Source of the DNA: Montifringilla adamsi
Lineage: Eukaryota; Chordata; Aves; Passeriformes; Passeridae
DNA: 64,000 nucleotides
Direction of reading: 5' to 3'
Assembly: GCA_017590115.1 (NCBI GenBank)
Contig: JAGGNK010008670.1
Location: 7,030,541-7,094,540 of the forward strand
Shown: piece by piece, positions 39,301 to 51,300 of the stretch
How the letters are laid out: every line of letters starts with the position of its first letter
Position numbering within the stretch: position 1 is the first letter of the stretch
Translations under genes and position numbers: made by a program
Notes under the pieces: generated by a model
Databases searched by the model: none
Seen by the model: only the letters and a program-made list of their open reading frames with translations
What the model was told of the DNA's origin: nothing

Positions 39301-42300
39301 TTTTGTCATTCTCATCTGAGTTCTGTTTCACTGATTTTAGCAGGTGGCTCAGTGGTCAATGATCTCCCTCCACTGTGGAGCAATAGCTTTCCCCTCATGC
39401 TGTATTACACTGTGCAGTTTGACCCACAGCTGCATTTCCCTGTGGAGAACTGCACCGGCTCAGTGTAGCCATTAAGGAATTGTTCATTTAGATGCATCTG
39501 TGGTGGTTTTCTTACTACATAGGGTTGTCCCAGCTTTAGTTTTTCTTCATAACTCCATTTACTCAGTATTATTACTGAGTATATATTACTCAGCTTGAAC
39601 CTCACTATGCAGGATTGTGTTGTCCTTGATTATTTCCTTAGCTCTCTTAGTCACACGCACAGTGACAAGTATGTATATGGTAGAAAGATTTGTTTGGGCA
39701 GCATCAAGGGGAAAGGGTTACTGTGTAATTCAGCAGTAAAGTCTTTAATATAAAACATGGTGTGATTGAGAACCAGTAGTTGTTGTTGGTGCTGAATATC
39801 TCATGCTTTGTTTTGAGGAAGGACAGTGTTTATGTGACTTCTGGAAATTGAGATCATGTGTATTGACTTTGTTTCAATAGGTTCATGATTTATCCTTTAA
39901 ATGTGCATTTGCTTACAAAGCCAAAACTTTGGTTCCCTCTCTCCTGTAGTCTGCCAGTGAAGCAACAGTGAAGAGAGTGAACATTCTCAGTGACATGCAC
40001 CTGCGCAGCATTCGCACCAAGCTCATGCTGATGTCAAGAAATGAGGAAGCTACAAAACACTTGGAGGTAAAGCCACAGCTTGTGGCTCTTGTTGCTTGAA
40101 ACTGAGCTCAGAGCAGTGCATTACAGTGAGTGCAAATGGATGAGTCTGCCTTTGTTTTCCCTTCAGTGCACAAAGCAGCTTGCTGCAGCATTTCATGAGG
40201 AGTTTGTAGTCCGAGAAGATTTAATGGGACTTGCTATAGGAACGCATGGCAGTAACATACAACAAGCCAGAAAGGTTCCAGGAGTTACAACCATTGAGCT
40301 TGAGGAAGATACCGGTACTTTCAGAATCTATGGAGAGGTAAGGGGGAACTTTATATGAATCCTTGGAGCATTTCACTCTGTATCTGCTTTTAGACTGGTG
40401 AGAGCTGTACCCAGAATACACCTCCTGAGTTTTTGTGTGTCTTTGTGCATGTTGACCTGCAGCAGCTTCTACTGTATTTATTTGATATTTAAGCCTTTGT
40501 TGCAGTGGTGACCTCCATAAGGTCTGTTCTGTCCTAATCACTCCATTTTGCTGTGTATCCTGGGTCAACCTGAGAGAAGTATCACTTCCTACTATTTTAC
40601 CTGATCATGGGTTTGTTTGGGTTTCTTTTCTCCCTCAGAACGTTATTGGTTCTCCTCCTCCCCCCATCCACCTTTCGTGTGTGTTTTACTGTGTGGTGTC
40701 TGCTCCTCTGACCTATCCAGCTGTGTTAAAGCCTGTATCTACTGCTTCTAACTCTTCTATTTTGTCAATTTAACGCTGGCTTTTGCAGAATAATGATTGG
40801 CTCCAAGTTGATTCCATTTGTGTGACTCTTCTGAATCTCACAACTGCCTTGAAATATAGTTGGTCCTTGGGCCAAAACAAGGATCCATTCAGGAAGCAGA
40901 AGGCTAGTGACAAAAATGCCACTGTCACTAGGGCTCTGTCAGAAAATATTTTGAGGGTTTTTATCCCTTGTCCCGAACTCTACAGGTGTGACTGAGTCTC
41001 TGATGTTAACATGTCTGAAAATCTGTGGTTGTGTCCTGTTTCAGGAATCTGAGGTCTTGAATTCTGCTCCATCTGTGTCAGGAGTAGAACCTGGTTGTGA
41101 TCAAAGGTTCAGATGAAGTTGATCCTGTGGAGAGGAGGTCAAACTTCTGTACTTTGCAGTATCTCTGAAATAGTCCTTTTTTTGGAAACCTTAAATGCTT
41201 CTAGGGTATCAGGCTGGCAGCAGATCCTTCTTTCAATTCCTACTGCCAGTAAATTACATCTCAGTTCCTGAGGAAGAATGGGACAAGTTTAAATGCAGTG
41301 AATGTCCAGTGTATTCCAGTTTTGATCTCCTTCATGTGAATGATGTGATGCTGGAACTTGTGGAAAGGTTATGACTGTCACCAGCCTCTTACAGAGGGTC
41401 ACAGCAATGATTATAAATACCAGATGCCCCCTAATAAAAATGCCTTTAGGCACATCCAGCCTTGTCCTTCGTAGAAGTGATAAGTGCTTCTAAAAATGCC
41501 AGGCAGCTTAACTATTCCACATGATAAGGTTTTCAGCATCTGGCTACACTTTCCTATTCTTTTTGTCTCTCTTCAGCTGCAGTGGGCAGCCAGCCAGGCC
41601 CCAATGGCTGAATGCACAGGCAGACAGTTTCAGGCTGAGATGTGTGGGTGTAGTGAACCAGTTGTTGACATAGCAGTCATGGTCTGAAGGTTTCCCGTAG
41701 CTGTTGTTTTGCATACAAATAAAAGTTCATTGCTCAGGGCCAGGCTCTCTGAGGGAAGAAACATGAAGAGAAGTTTTAAAGACTATTGGAAACCTCTGTG
41801 GATAGAAGAAATCTAAACTGTATGGCATGCTGTTTATGCATTTATCCCTGTCTGGTTAAGGCCATTTTGGTTTCAAGACCCTTTCCTGGTTGCCTGAACT
41901 TCTGATTGTGATGCCTGTACAGATCACAGGCCCGTGAACTTGTTTGGACAGTGTAGCTTAGACTACTTATGAAAACTTGTGCTTCCCAGAGAGAGAGAGA
42001 GCTGTGTCAGAAATAGAAAAGTTTCTCTTAGACCTTCATTACTGTTAAAATGGAATTGCAGTCAATTCTCATGCAATTCTTAACACTGGTAGGTATAATG
42101 CTGAGTTTAGAAAAATATCCTGCATTTAATTGTTCTATTACACGCTTTGGTAGCATGGACATGTCTTGATTGTTTGGGCTGCTGTGAGAAGTAATGAGAG
42201 CATCAGTGGACATGTAGGCTGCAAATCAGAATTAACAAAGGTAGTTGCTAGTGGCTGGAATCCTGCAAGGTCTTCAATCCATGTTCTGCTACAAGGAAGT

Positions 42301-45300
42301 GAGAGTACCTTGTCTGAGTTACGCAGGTTGTACTCACATAAAAATCCTGAGTGCCCATGACAAGTGTAGAGAGGCTTATGGGTGCACTGGAGAGCTGCAG
42401 CTATGGCAGTTGTATATTTTCTTGTCCTGACTCTGCTTCTGTAAATGCATTCACAGTTCCTTCGTCTTTTTTTGGGAAGGAGTTGATAAACATACCTGAG
42501 GCAGGAACTCTTTGCTTAATTGTCTCTTTGTAGAATTCATTGAGGATGAAGAATTGCTAGTGTGTTTTAAGTTTGTATCATTTGAGCAGTTGCCCTGCAA
42601 ATACAGCATGAATTCTGCTCCTCACAGTGGCTTCCTGTTCATCTGTTTCTTGTGCTTGATCACTGCTTTCATTATCTTGAAATTCAATTTGGCCATGTTT
42701 CCTTTGCTGTCATTTTGACCTCTGCCAGAAGTAGAGGTTTATGCATTTTCTTCTTCTAAGATTTGCCTGATTTGATTAAAAGGCGCAGGAGCCGGTGGTG
42801 CTCCCATTTCACGTGTTGCCTAAAAATGACAGATGAAGGGGCTTAGGCATTAGTGTAAAATGGAAATTGTGCTCTTAAGCTGTTGTTACTGACTAGATGC
42901 TGATATTCTTTCCTTAATTCTACACTTCTGCTGTTGCTAATTTGAAGCCTTGTTTCTTGTTTCAGCATCTCAATTAACTCAGTTGATTTTCGTCATTTAA
43001 CAATAAAGCTGCAAGAGAGCATTTACAGGAGTTCTCCCCAGTAACCAGAGCCACTGTCCTGGCTTGGAAAGCATTGTAGATGAACTGTGGCCAGAAACCA
43101 GCATTCTGGAAAGAGAGTGCCTTGGTTGTAAAATCACTTATGGTGTTTGCTCAAAGCCCCATCCAACCTGGCCTTTGAACTCTTCCAGGGATGGGGGATC
43201 CATTTTGATATCTCAAAACATCTTGAAATAACATGAAAAAAAATGTTTTATTTGTTACCGATGCTTTGCTTTTCTACTGAATTTGTCTCTGGGCATTTCA
43301 CTCAATTATTCCTTTATGATTTAGTTGAAAATTAGATTAATCTTGTCTTTATTCTTTTCTTTTCACAAATAAGTTTATTTGGAAGACTGGCAACTGTTGC
43401 TACAAGGTTTTGTTCTTAACATTCTGTATTCACAAATAAATTTGATTTCTTTAAATTTATTTCCAGACTGCTGATGCAGTAAAAAAGGCCAGAAGTTACT
43501 TGGAATTTGTGGAGGATTTTATTCAAGTTCCCAGAAACCTTGTTGGTATGTAATACTGCTAAAATTTGAAAAGTTGGGAAAAGGGAGCCTAATTATAACT
43601 TTGCAGAGAGGATTTAGGTGCCAGTACAATATTTGATTTCTCCATTTCAGTAGAAAGTGATTAATCTTTTAAAACTATATGTATCTGAATTATTATGAAA
43701 TTGGATATATTTATGCTGCATAATACTTTATCAGGATTTTAGCACTTAAACTGACTTGATTATAGACTTGTACCACCTAATTTAATGGTAATATTTGAAG
43801 TTCAGATTCTAGTGAAAAAACACACTCTACTGAATTGGCTTCTTAAAAGCTAAATTCCAAAGTTTAATCTGGGAATTCTCCAGCTGAGTTGCAAGAATGA
43901 CACGAGACAGTTCTCCTCTACTGCTCCCTCCTGGGTTGAAGATTGTCACAGGTGGTGGTTGGATGCTGGTGAGCTCCTGTATAAATCAGCAGTGCTCATA
44001 GGTCTCGGCCTCAGTCTCAAAATAAATGTTTTTCCATGTTGCAGCTTTATGAAGGTGTAGCATAGTCTGGTAGGTTCTGTACTGAAAATCACCTGAAGGT
44101 GTGAGGTTAATTGTGTTCCACTTGAAGACACAAACGTCTTCCCCTAGTCCAGTCTTCACAGGGAACATTTTTCCTCTTCCCTCGTTCTCCTTCCTTTATC
44201 CTGCTTTTTACTGAAGTCTGGCAGCTCCCTGCTCCCCATGCCCAGCTTGTGGGCAGTGTGGGCATGGAGGCAGTGTTAAAGTTGGAGGTGTTGTACCTGA
44301 TTGAACAGCTTGGATTATCCAGAGAAGTTAAAACCCAGGTTTTAACCTGCTGTGGTTTGGGTCTTGGAGCCTGCATATTATAAATAACAGCATTTAAATA
44401 ATTCATGTGCAAACTCCCATAACTTAGACTTTCAAGGTTTTAGAACTTGACCAGAAACTCTTATGCCATTTTACTCTTGGTTTGGTTCTACTGGAAGCCT
44501 GTGTGCAGTGGTGATCTTCATCACTGCTTGTCATTCTGCTTATAGAGAGAGTTGAATTTTAATGGTTTTTACCCATTTTTTTCTGACAGAGTGTGGGGTA
44601 TTCTTTGGGGATTTCATGTATAAAATACCAATAAACATGTTAAAATACTTTGACTGTGGGTGCAAAATTAACCATTCTTGCCCTCTGAAGGAAAAGTTAT
44701 TGGAAAAAATGGAAAAGTGATTCAGGAGATTGTAGACAAGTCTGGAGTCGTCAGGGTGAGAATTGAAGGAGACAATGAAAATAAGCTGCCGCGTGAAGAC
44801 GTAAGTGCTTCATTCTTTCCTGCTGTCACTAGGTTTATTTTCAAACCCAGTTTTATTTTACAACCTGTGGATATAGAGACGATTAGTTCTAAACTGGCAT
44901 CTTGCAGTAGATTGTATATAAAATAATTCAAAGAAGGTTTTTGCTGCTGAAGTAAGAGGTTTTGGGGGTTTTTTTTTCTCTTTCTTCTACATGTACTTGG
45001 GCTATATAACTAATTTGGGATTGTTAGTGTTAAAAGTATCCACATACTTTAAATAGATAAGAACAAAAGGGAAAAGCTTGTAAAGGTGCTTGGTCTTAAA
45101 AGTTGGTTTAATGAACCACCTTCTTGGTAAACTGTGGATGCTTCTCTACACCTGTTGTGCTAAACACACCCAGCATGTGTTGCATGAATATGAACACGGG
45201 ATGTCAGGTTACCTCAGCTCCAGAACAGGTTGTTGGGAAAGCTGGACAGTCTGAAGCCATTGCTGTCACCCCAGCCTGAGCTATTTCTAGATGTCTTTGC

Positions 45301-48300
45301 AACCAAAGGCTCAGTTGCTGCCTTTGTTTAGCTCACTTCAGTAACTTAAAACAGATCTCTCTATATAATTTAAACAGCATTATTTCAATGATAATGTTCT
45401 CCCTGATAAAAAGCTTTGATACTTTGTTCCTGTAGGGAATGGTACCATTTGTATTTGTTGGTACTAAAGAAAGCATTGGGAATGTCCAAGTTCTGTTGGA
45501 ATATCACATCGCATATCTAAAGGTGAGTGAGTGTGTTTTGGGAGAGAGAATCTGTAGAGGAAACTTGGGTTGAAGTATTTTTGAGCAACTTTGGTGGTAT
45601 TTGCAGTTATTAAACTATTCCTCTGTATATCAGGATTTAAAGCTTGGTGCCTTGAGCCCACCCTTTGCCCATGGGTATCATGGGCCTGTAAATACCTTGT
45701 CATGTTTACTTAATGCTTTTGGGGTTCAAAGAATCAGACTGTAAAGAACGGGGCTTTAAGGGACTTTTGGGAACTAACACAGAATTTTTTGTCTGTGTTT
45801 GAGTTCTGCTGTTGTCAGGTTAATGCTTTGTAGTGGAAGGATGGAATTTCTAATAGAACACCAGTAATACAGTGTGGTATTAGAACAATTACCTGTTTAA
45901 TCTGTTTAGATTGGGTTGTTTTGTGATGTTAACAGAGATTATGAGTTTGCATTGTGTTCTCTCATCAGTTTGCTTTATTTTTTCCTAAATTTTACTGGAA
46001 AAATTTGCTGAACAGTAATTAACAAAGGTAGTAATAGTCTTAAAGCTAAGTTTTCTGCATAGTAGTGAAAGGTTTTAGATCTCTTCTGAAACTCAGGGAT
46101 AACTCATCTTGAATTTCATTATTTGTAGTCACCTGCCAGGTGGTGTTAATTCTCCCAGAGGAATGATTATTTTCAGTGTGACTGGGTGGGGGATGGTGTT
46201 TTGTGCGGGACATTTGTCAGCAGTCTTTTCCATGGTTTTTGTTTCGTTGTACGTAGGAGGTAGAACAACTAAGACTGGAACGGCTCCAGATCGATGAACA
46301 GCTGCGGCAGATTGGGATGGGCTTCAGGCCCTCCTCTGCTCGAGTTCCTGAGAAGGAGAAGGGTTACACCACTGACGAGAGCACCCTGTCCTCAGTGCAA
46401 GGCTCCAGGTCCTACAGCGGGCGGGGCAGGGGCCGCAGGGGCCCCAATTACACCTCTGGTTACGGTGAGTGCCCTTGAGCAAGGCCTCAGGATACCTTGG
46501 AACTCAAAACTGTCTCTGGATTTCTTTGTCTTCAGTGTACTTGGGTGAAGATAAGAGTTGGAAATTCAGAATTTCTGTTTTATTTTGTGCATAGTTCAAA
46601 ACACCTCGTTAGATTTGCGGTCTTGATGTTAAGTTTAAAACTGAAAAAATTACCAAACTGAGCTCTGGAAACACCTTGTTCTTCCATGCTAGTTACTTAG
46701 CAAGTGACATCATAAAAGCTGGGAAGAGAGCTACAGGTGCTTTTCAGGAGACAAAAATTTTAAAAATAATCTGAAATGAGCATTATCTGTTTTGGCTGAG
46801 AAGGAGAAAAATTGCTTGTCTGTGATCATGGCCATCTTACCACTATATTTCTGAAAAGTGAATCAAAATTATTTAAAATGGAGACAGCACAAAATCCTGT
46901 GGGTTTTATAATTTGGTCAGGAACTAACTGGATTTAGTTTTCAGGTGAGGTATTCTGATGCATTTCTCAATTAAAAAGCACTGTTCAGTTCCTGACAGGT
47001 GTGCACATCCCCACCTTGTCCAAATGGAGACGCTGCATTTCTTATAAAAGACATGTTTCACAAAAAAGAGCAATGCTGTTTTTTCAATACAGTAAATTAC
47101 TCTGGATATCTACATGTAGTTCATTTCTGTTAAAAAATCAGACACCTTTTGGGTTTTACAGTCTGTCCCTGGCTATAGCTTCCTGGATCATGCCAGGTGT
47201 TAGTTGTGTTGATTCTGATGATGATGTTTATAACTTCATTTTTTATTATTTCTCAATGAGCTGACTGAACTGTAAGGAAACTTGTTCACTTTGCTTATAC
47301 AGACACACTGTGATTTGGAAAACTTAAAGTATTTTTTTTCCTCCCAAAATGGCAAGCATCACATTTAAGCCATATGGGTGTAAAACTTTATATTCCAGAC
47401 TGGGTAGTAGGGGGAGTTCCTGGATACCTAAAATGAAGAGTAGGTGTTGGGTTTTCAGGCAGTAAAAATCTCTGTGGGTTTGGGTACTCAGAGATGGCCG
47501 GGTGTTACAGATGCTCTTTCATATAAACAGTGAAATTGTTCAAGCAGCATTACAGCATCCAGAAGGGGTTGCTTAGCAACAGCCATGGCTATAAGGTGGC
47601 AAAGTTGTCCTTGGGAATTTCAGAGAAGTTGCCTAGAAACTGCACCAAATGCCTGCAGTGTGTAGACAAAGAGAGGAAACCCTGCTAAATCCTTGGTTTA
47701 TCTGTGTACAGAAATTACAGATTTGGTGATCTTTCAGCCATTATTTCACATGTTACTACAAACAAACTTAAACTGAGAATCTCACTTAAGTAACTTCTGA
47801 TCTATATTTTATGTGCTCATATATTTTTATATATGAGTATATATAAACATTAAAATATATCTATGATTGTATACGTGTGTGTGTATTAGAGTTTTTATTT
47901 ATATGCATTTATGCATTATATTGTTTTTTAAAAATAACATATATAACCAACTGTGCTGGCTGGAATAGTTCTGTGAGGATATAAAACCAGAATATAATCC
48001 CCAAATTCGTATTAATTTCCAATTTTCTTTTCCTTCTCATACAAGGTACAAACTCTGAGCTCTCTAATCCCTCTGAAACAGAATCTGAGAGAAAAGATGA
48101 ACTTAGTGACTGGTCCTTGGCAGGAGAAGATGACAGGGAGAGCAGGCACCAACGTGACAACAGACGACGTCCTGGGGGACGAGGACGTAGCGTGTCTGGA
48201 GGTCGTGGGCGTGGGGGACCTCGTGGTGGAAAGTCATCCATTAGCTCTGGTACTGTGTTCCAAATGGGTTTTGAGAGTTTCTTCCTTGCAATTTTCTGTA

Positions 48301-51300
48301 TAACCTCTTACTCTTTTAAAATACTCCATTCTTACATTATGATCTTAGTAACTTGGGATTTCAATGCTAGCTGAGTCATACAGATGTTTTAGGTTTTTGT
48401 TTATTTTCTTTCCACAGTGATCTTAATTTCCTTCCTTAACTGCTCACAAATAATAACGTTGTTAGCAAAGTTGGTAAATCTTTGGCGTGTTGTCTATGGC
48501 TACCTTCTGAGGTAAGCTTATGTTTAGATACAGAATGAAAGAGGAAATCATTGATTGGAAGTTAGGTTTTATCAGAATCTGTGCTAATATAACACTGGAA
48601 GTGTCACACAACCACAAAGTGTAAGATGTGTTTTATATACTTACCAGTTTTGAGTACAAGGTCTCTAAATGTCACCTTGGAAATCTTTGTGGTTAAATAG
48701 TGCAAGTGCAGGTTGGGCTGTTGTGGTGCCCCAAATTGTTACTGTTGGGTTAGAGTCAGAGGATCCAGTTTGACATCAAATAATTCAGCTCAGTGTGTTA
48801 CACCTTGCCTTAAGGTTGCTTTGTAGTTTGAAACTTTCAGCCACAGCTGTAAGTCAGCCTGGAAACGGTTACATGTCTCTAGAGTATCTTAGGTGGACAC
48901 TTTCTGTTTGTTTAGTGCTTAAAGACCCGGACAGCAACCCGTACAGCTTGCTGGATAACACGGAGTCAGACCAGACTGTGGACACGGACGCCAGCGAGTC
49001 CCACCACAGCAGCAACCGCCGCAGGAGGTCACGCCGGCGAAGGACTGATGAAGATGCTGTTCTTATGGATGGGATGACAGAGTCTGATACAGCTTCTGTT
49101 AATGAGAATGGTTTAGGTATGTAAATGGTTGGATGGTAGTCCCAGAGCAAGCTAAGAAATAAATGTGTTGTCCCTGTAAGTGTAGTGAAGCCCTTGTTTG
49201 TTTTTGTAAGTGACAAATCGTTGTTCTGTTCAAGGTTGCTGTCTGATTAAAGAAAGACTCCCTCCGTGGCAGTGCCATGGAATCTTCTGTTTACTGAGCT
49301 CCACTAGCCTTTTCATGTGCCTTTTTTTTGTAAAAATTGTCTGATGGAGACACCAAAGACTTGACTTGTTGTTTCCCATTGCACTGCTGCTTTGATAGAA
49401 ACAGTACTGTGAGATCCACATTCTGTTTTGTCCTTGGTAACCTCAGTCTTGGTGTGGGAAAGCTCCTTAAGTAGCTGTTAGTTTGTCTCTACCCAGCTTC
49501 TACTTAAGAACTTTCCTTCAGTAAATTCTCTGGATACTCACTGGGACGAGAATACAATTGTTGCTTAATGTAGAAAAAAATCCCCTGGGTTATGTTGCTA
49601 AAATTTGACATATGGTTACTTAATAAATGAAATCTGAGGTCATTAAGCATGTGCCTAAATGTTTTAATGAACCAAGAACAAAAAGTAAAATCTAGCTTTT
49701 GTGTTACTGTGTATGCTTTCAGTATAAAATTTTCTTTTAGCTTTTCTGTCTTACTTAGTCTCTGTCTTTAACAGAAGCCATTTTAATTGCCCCATGCTGA
49801 AACTGCTGAAGAATTTATTTATTTTATGATCAGAAATAGTTCATTATAAACTTTGCAATTGCAGATGATAGTGACAAAAAACCCCAGCGACGCAATCGTA
49901 GCCGCAGGCGTCGCTTCAGGGGTCAGGCAGAAGATAGACAGCCAGGTAATTCGAGTGGAGTTGTGGGTAATCTCAGGTCAAAAGCATGAGAGAATGTTGT
50001 GTCTGCTGTTTTACATAGAGCTGCATAATATCAAAAGGTTACTCAATAACTAATAAGACTACTAGATAAAGATCAAAGACATTTCTTCCACTAGGAAAAC
50101 TTCTAAAATCTGTCTAATGAAACTAATTGATGTCTAACTTTTTGCTTGGACATACGAGTTACGCTTCTGATCCAGTTCTCACTGAAGTCAATGGCCAAAG
50201 GGCTGTTGAGTTCTGTGGTCCAGGATCACGACAAACATGAAGGTTCATGGTCTGCACTCACTGCATCTGTGCGCTTGCACTGACTGGGACACAACCTTTT
50301 CAGCACTGGCTGAGCAGCAGTGTTGGAGGGGCAGGATGTGGGTCCTGGCAGAGCTCAGTGAGGGAACTCGGGTGGGGTTTGCCAGCCCCACACCTGCATC
50401 ACACTGCTGCTCTCAGTCCTTGGCTGTTGGGAATAGTTTAAGTCATCTGCAAATTGAGGGTGGGAAGGAGGAGGAATTTAAGTGAAATTGCATGTTTCCA
50501 ATTTTTTGTTGTTGTGGCTTGTTGCATTTCTTTTGTGTGTACTAACACTTGAAATGTTAAAGGTGAACTGGCTAATTATCAGTACAATGCCCTGTTTAGA
50601 AAATGCTTGTACATACGTGGCACAGGGTAGTAACAGAAGGTCTTCTAGATTGACAGGTTCAAAATTTCACCCATATTTGTCTTTCTTGTATCTGTGGTGC
50701 TCATACAACATTTGATTAAGAAGAAAAAAGTTGTTCTATTGTGCTAAAACTTAGGGGAAGGAAAAAATCAAACATCCCAGCCTCCTAAAAAACCTCAAAC
50801 CCACACATTTCTTCTCAACATTCCAGTTTTTGTAGCAGTGATTTGTAAAGGGGCAGAAAAAGTGAAAAGGATTTCAGCTTTTACTTCTAAGAAACTTATC
50901 TCAGCCAGCAATGTAAAGGAATGTTAGTCATTTCTAGAAAACCATGGGAATTCTTTTAAATCTTAAGTATTCTAAGAAGATAACAAAATCTCCCAAACAA
51001 GATTTCTCTGATGTCTTTGGTAAAATGCTGTAATAATGTAAAGTCTTCATAAATACCTAGTAAGTGTGAGTGAAATTAAGACACAAGGAACTCTTTCCTT
51101 CTTCCCCCCCCAATGCCAATGACTGTATTTCAGTCACTTAGCTGTATCATTTAATTTACATTGCTGTATATAAATTATGGTGCCTTATTCACAGAGGAAT
51201 ATTAAGAATGCACTGTGTGCATGAAACATGCTTCCTGTTTACTAATATTAGAGGCATTGGGTTCAAAACCTCATTTTAAAGAAAAAGTACTTGTGCAGAA

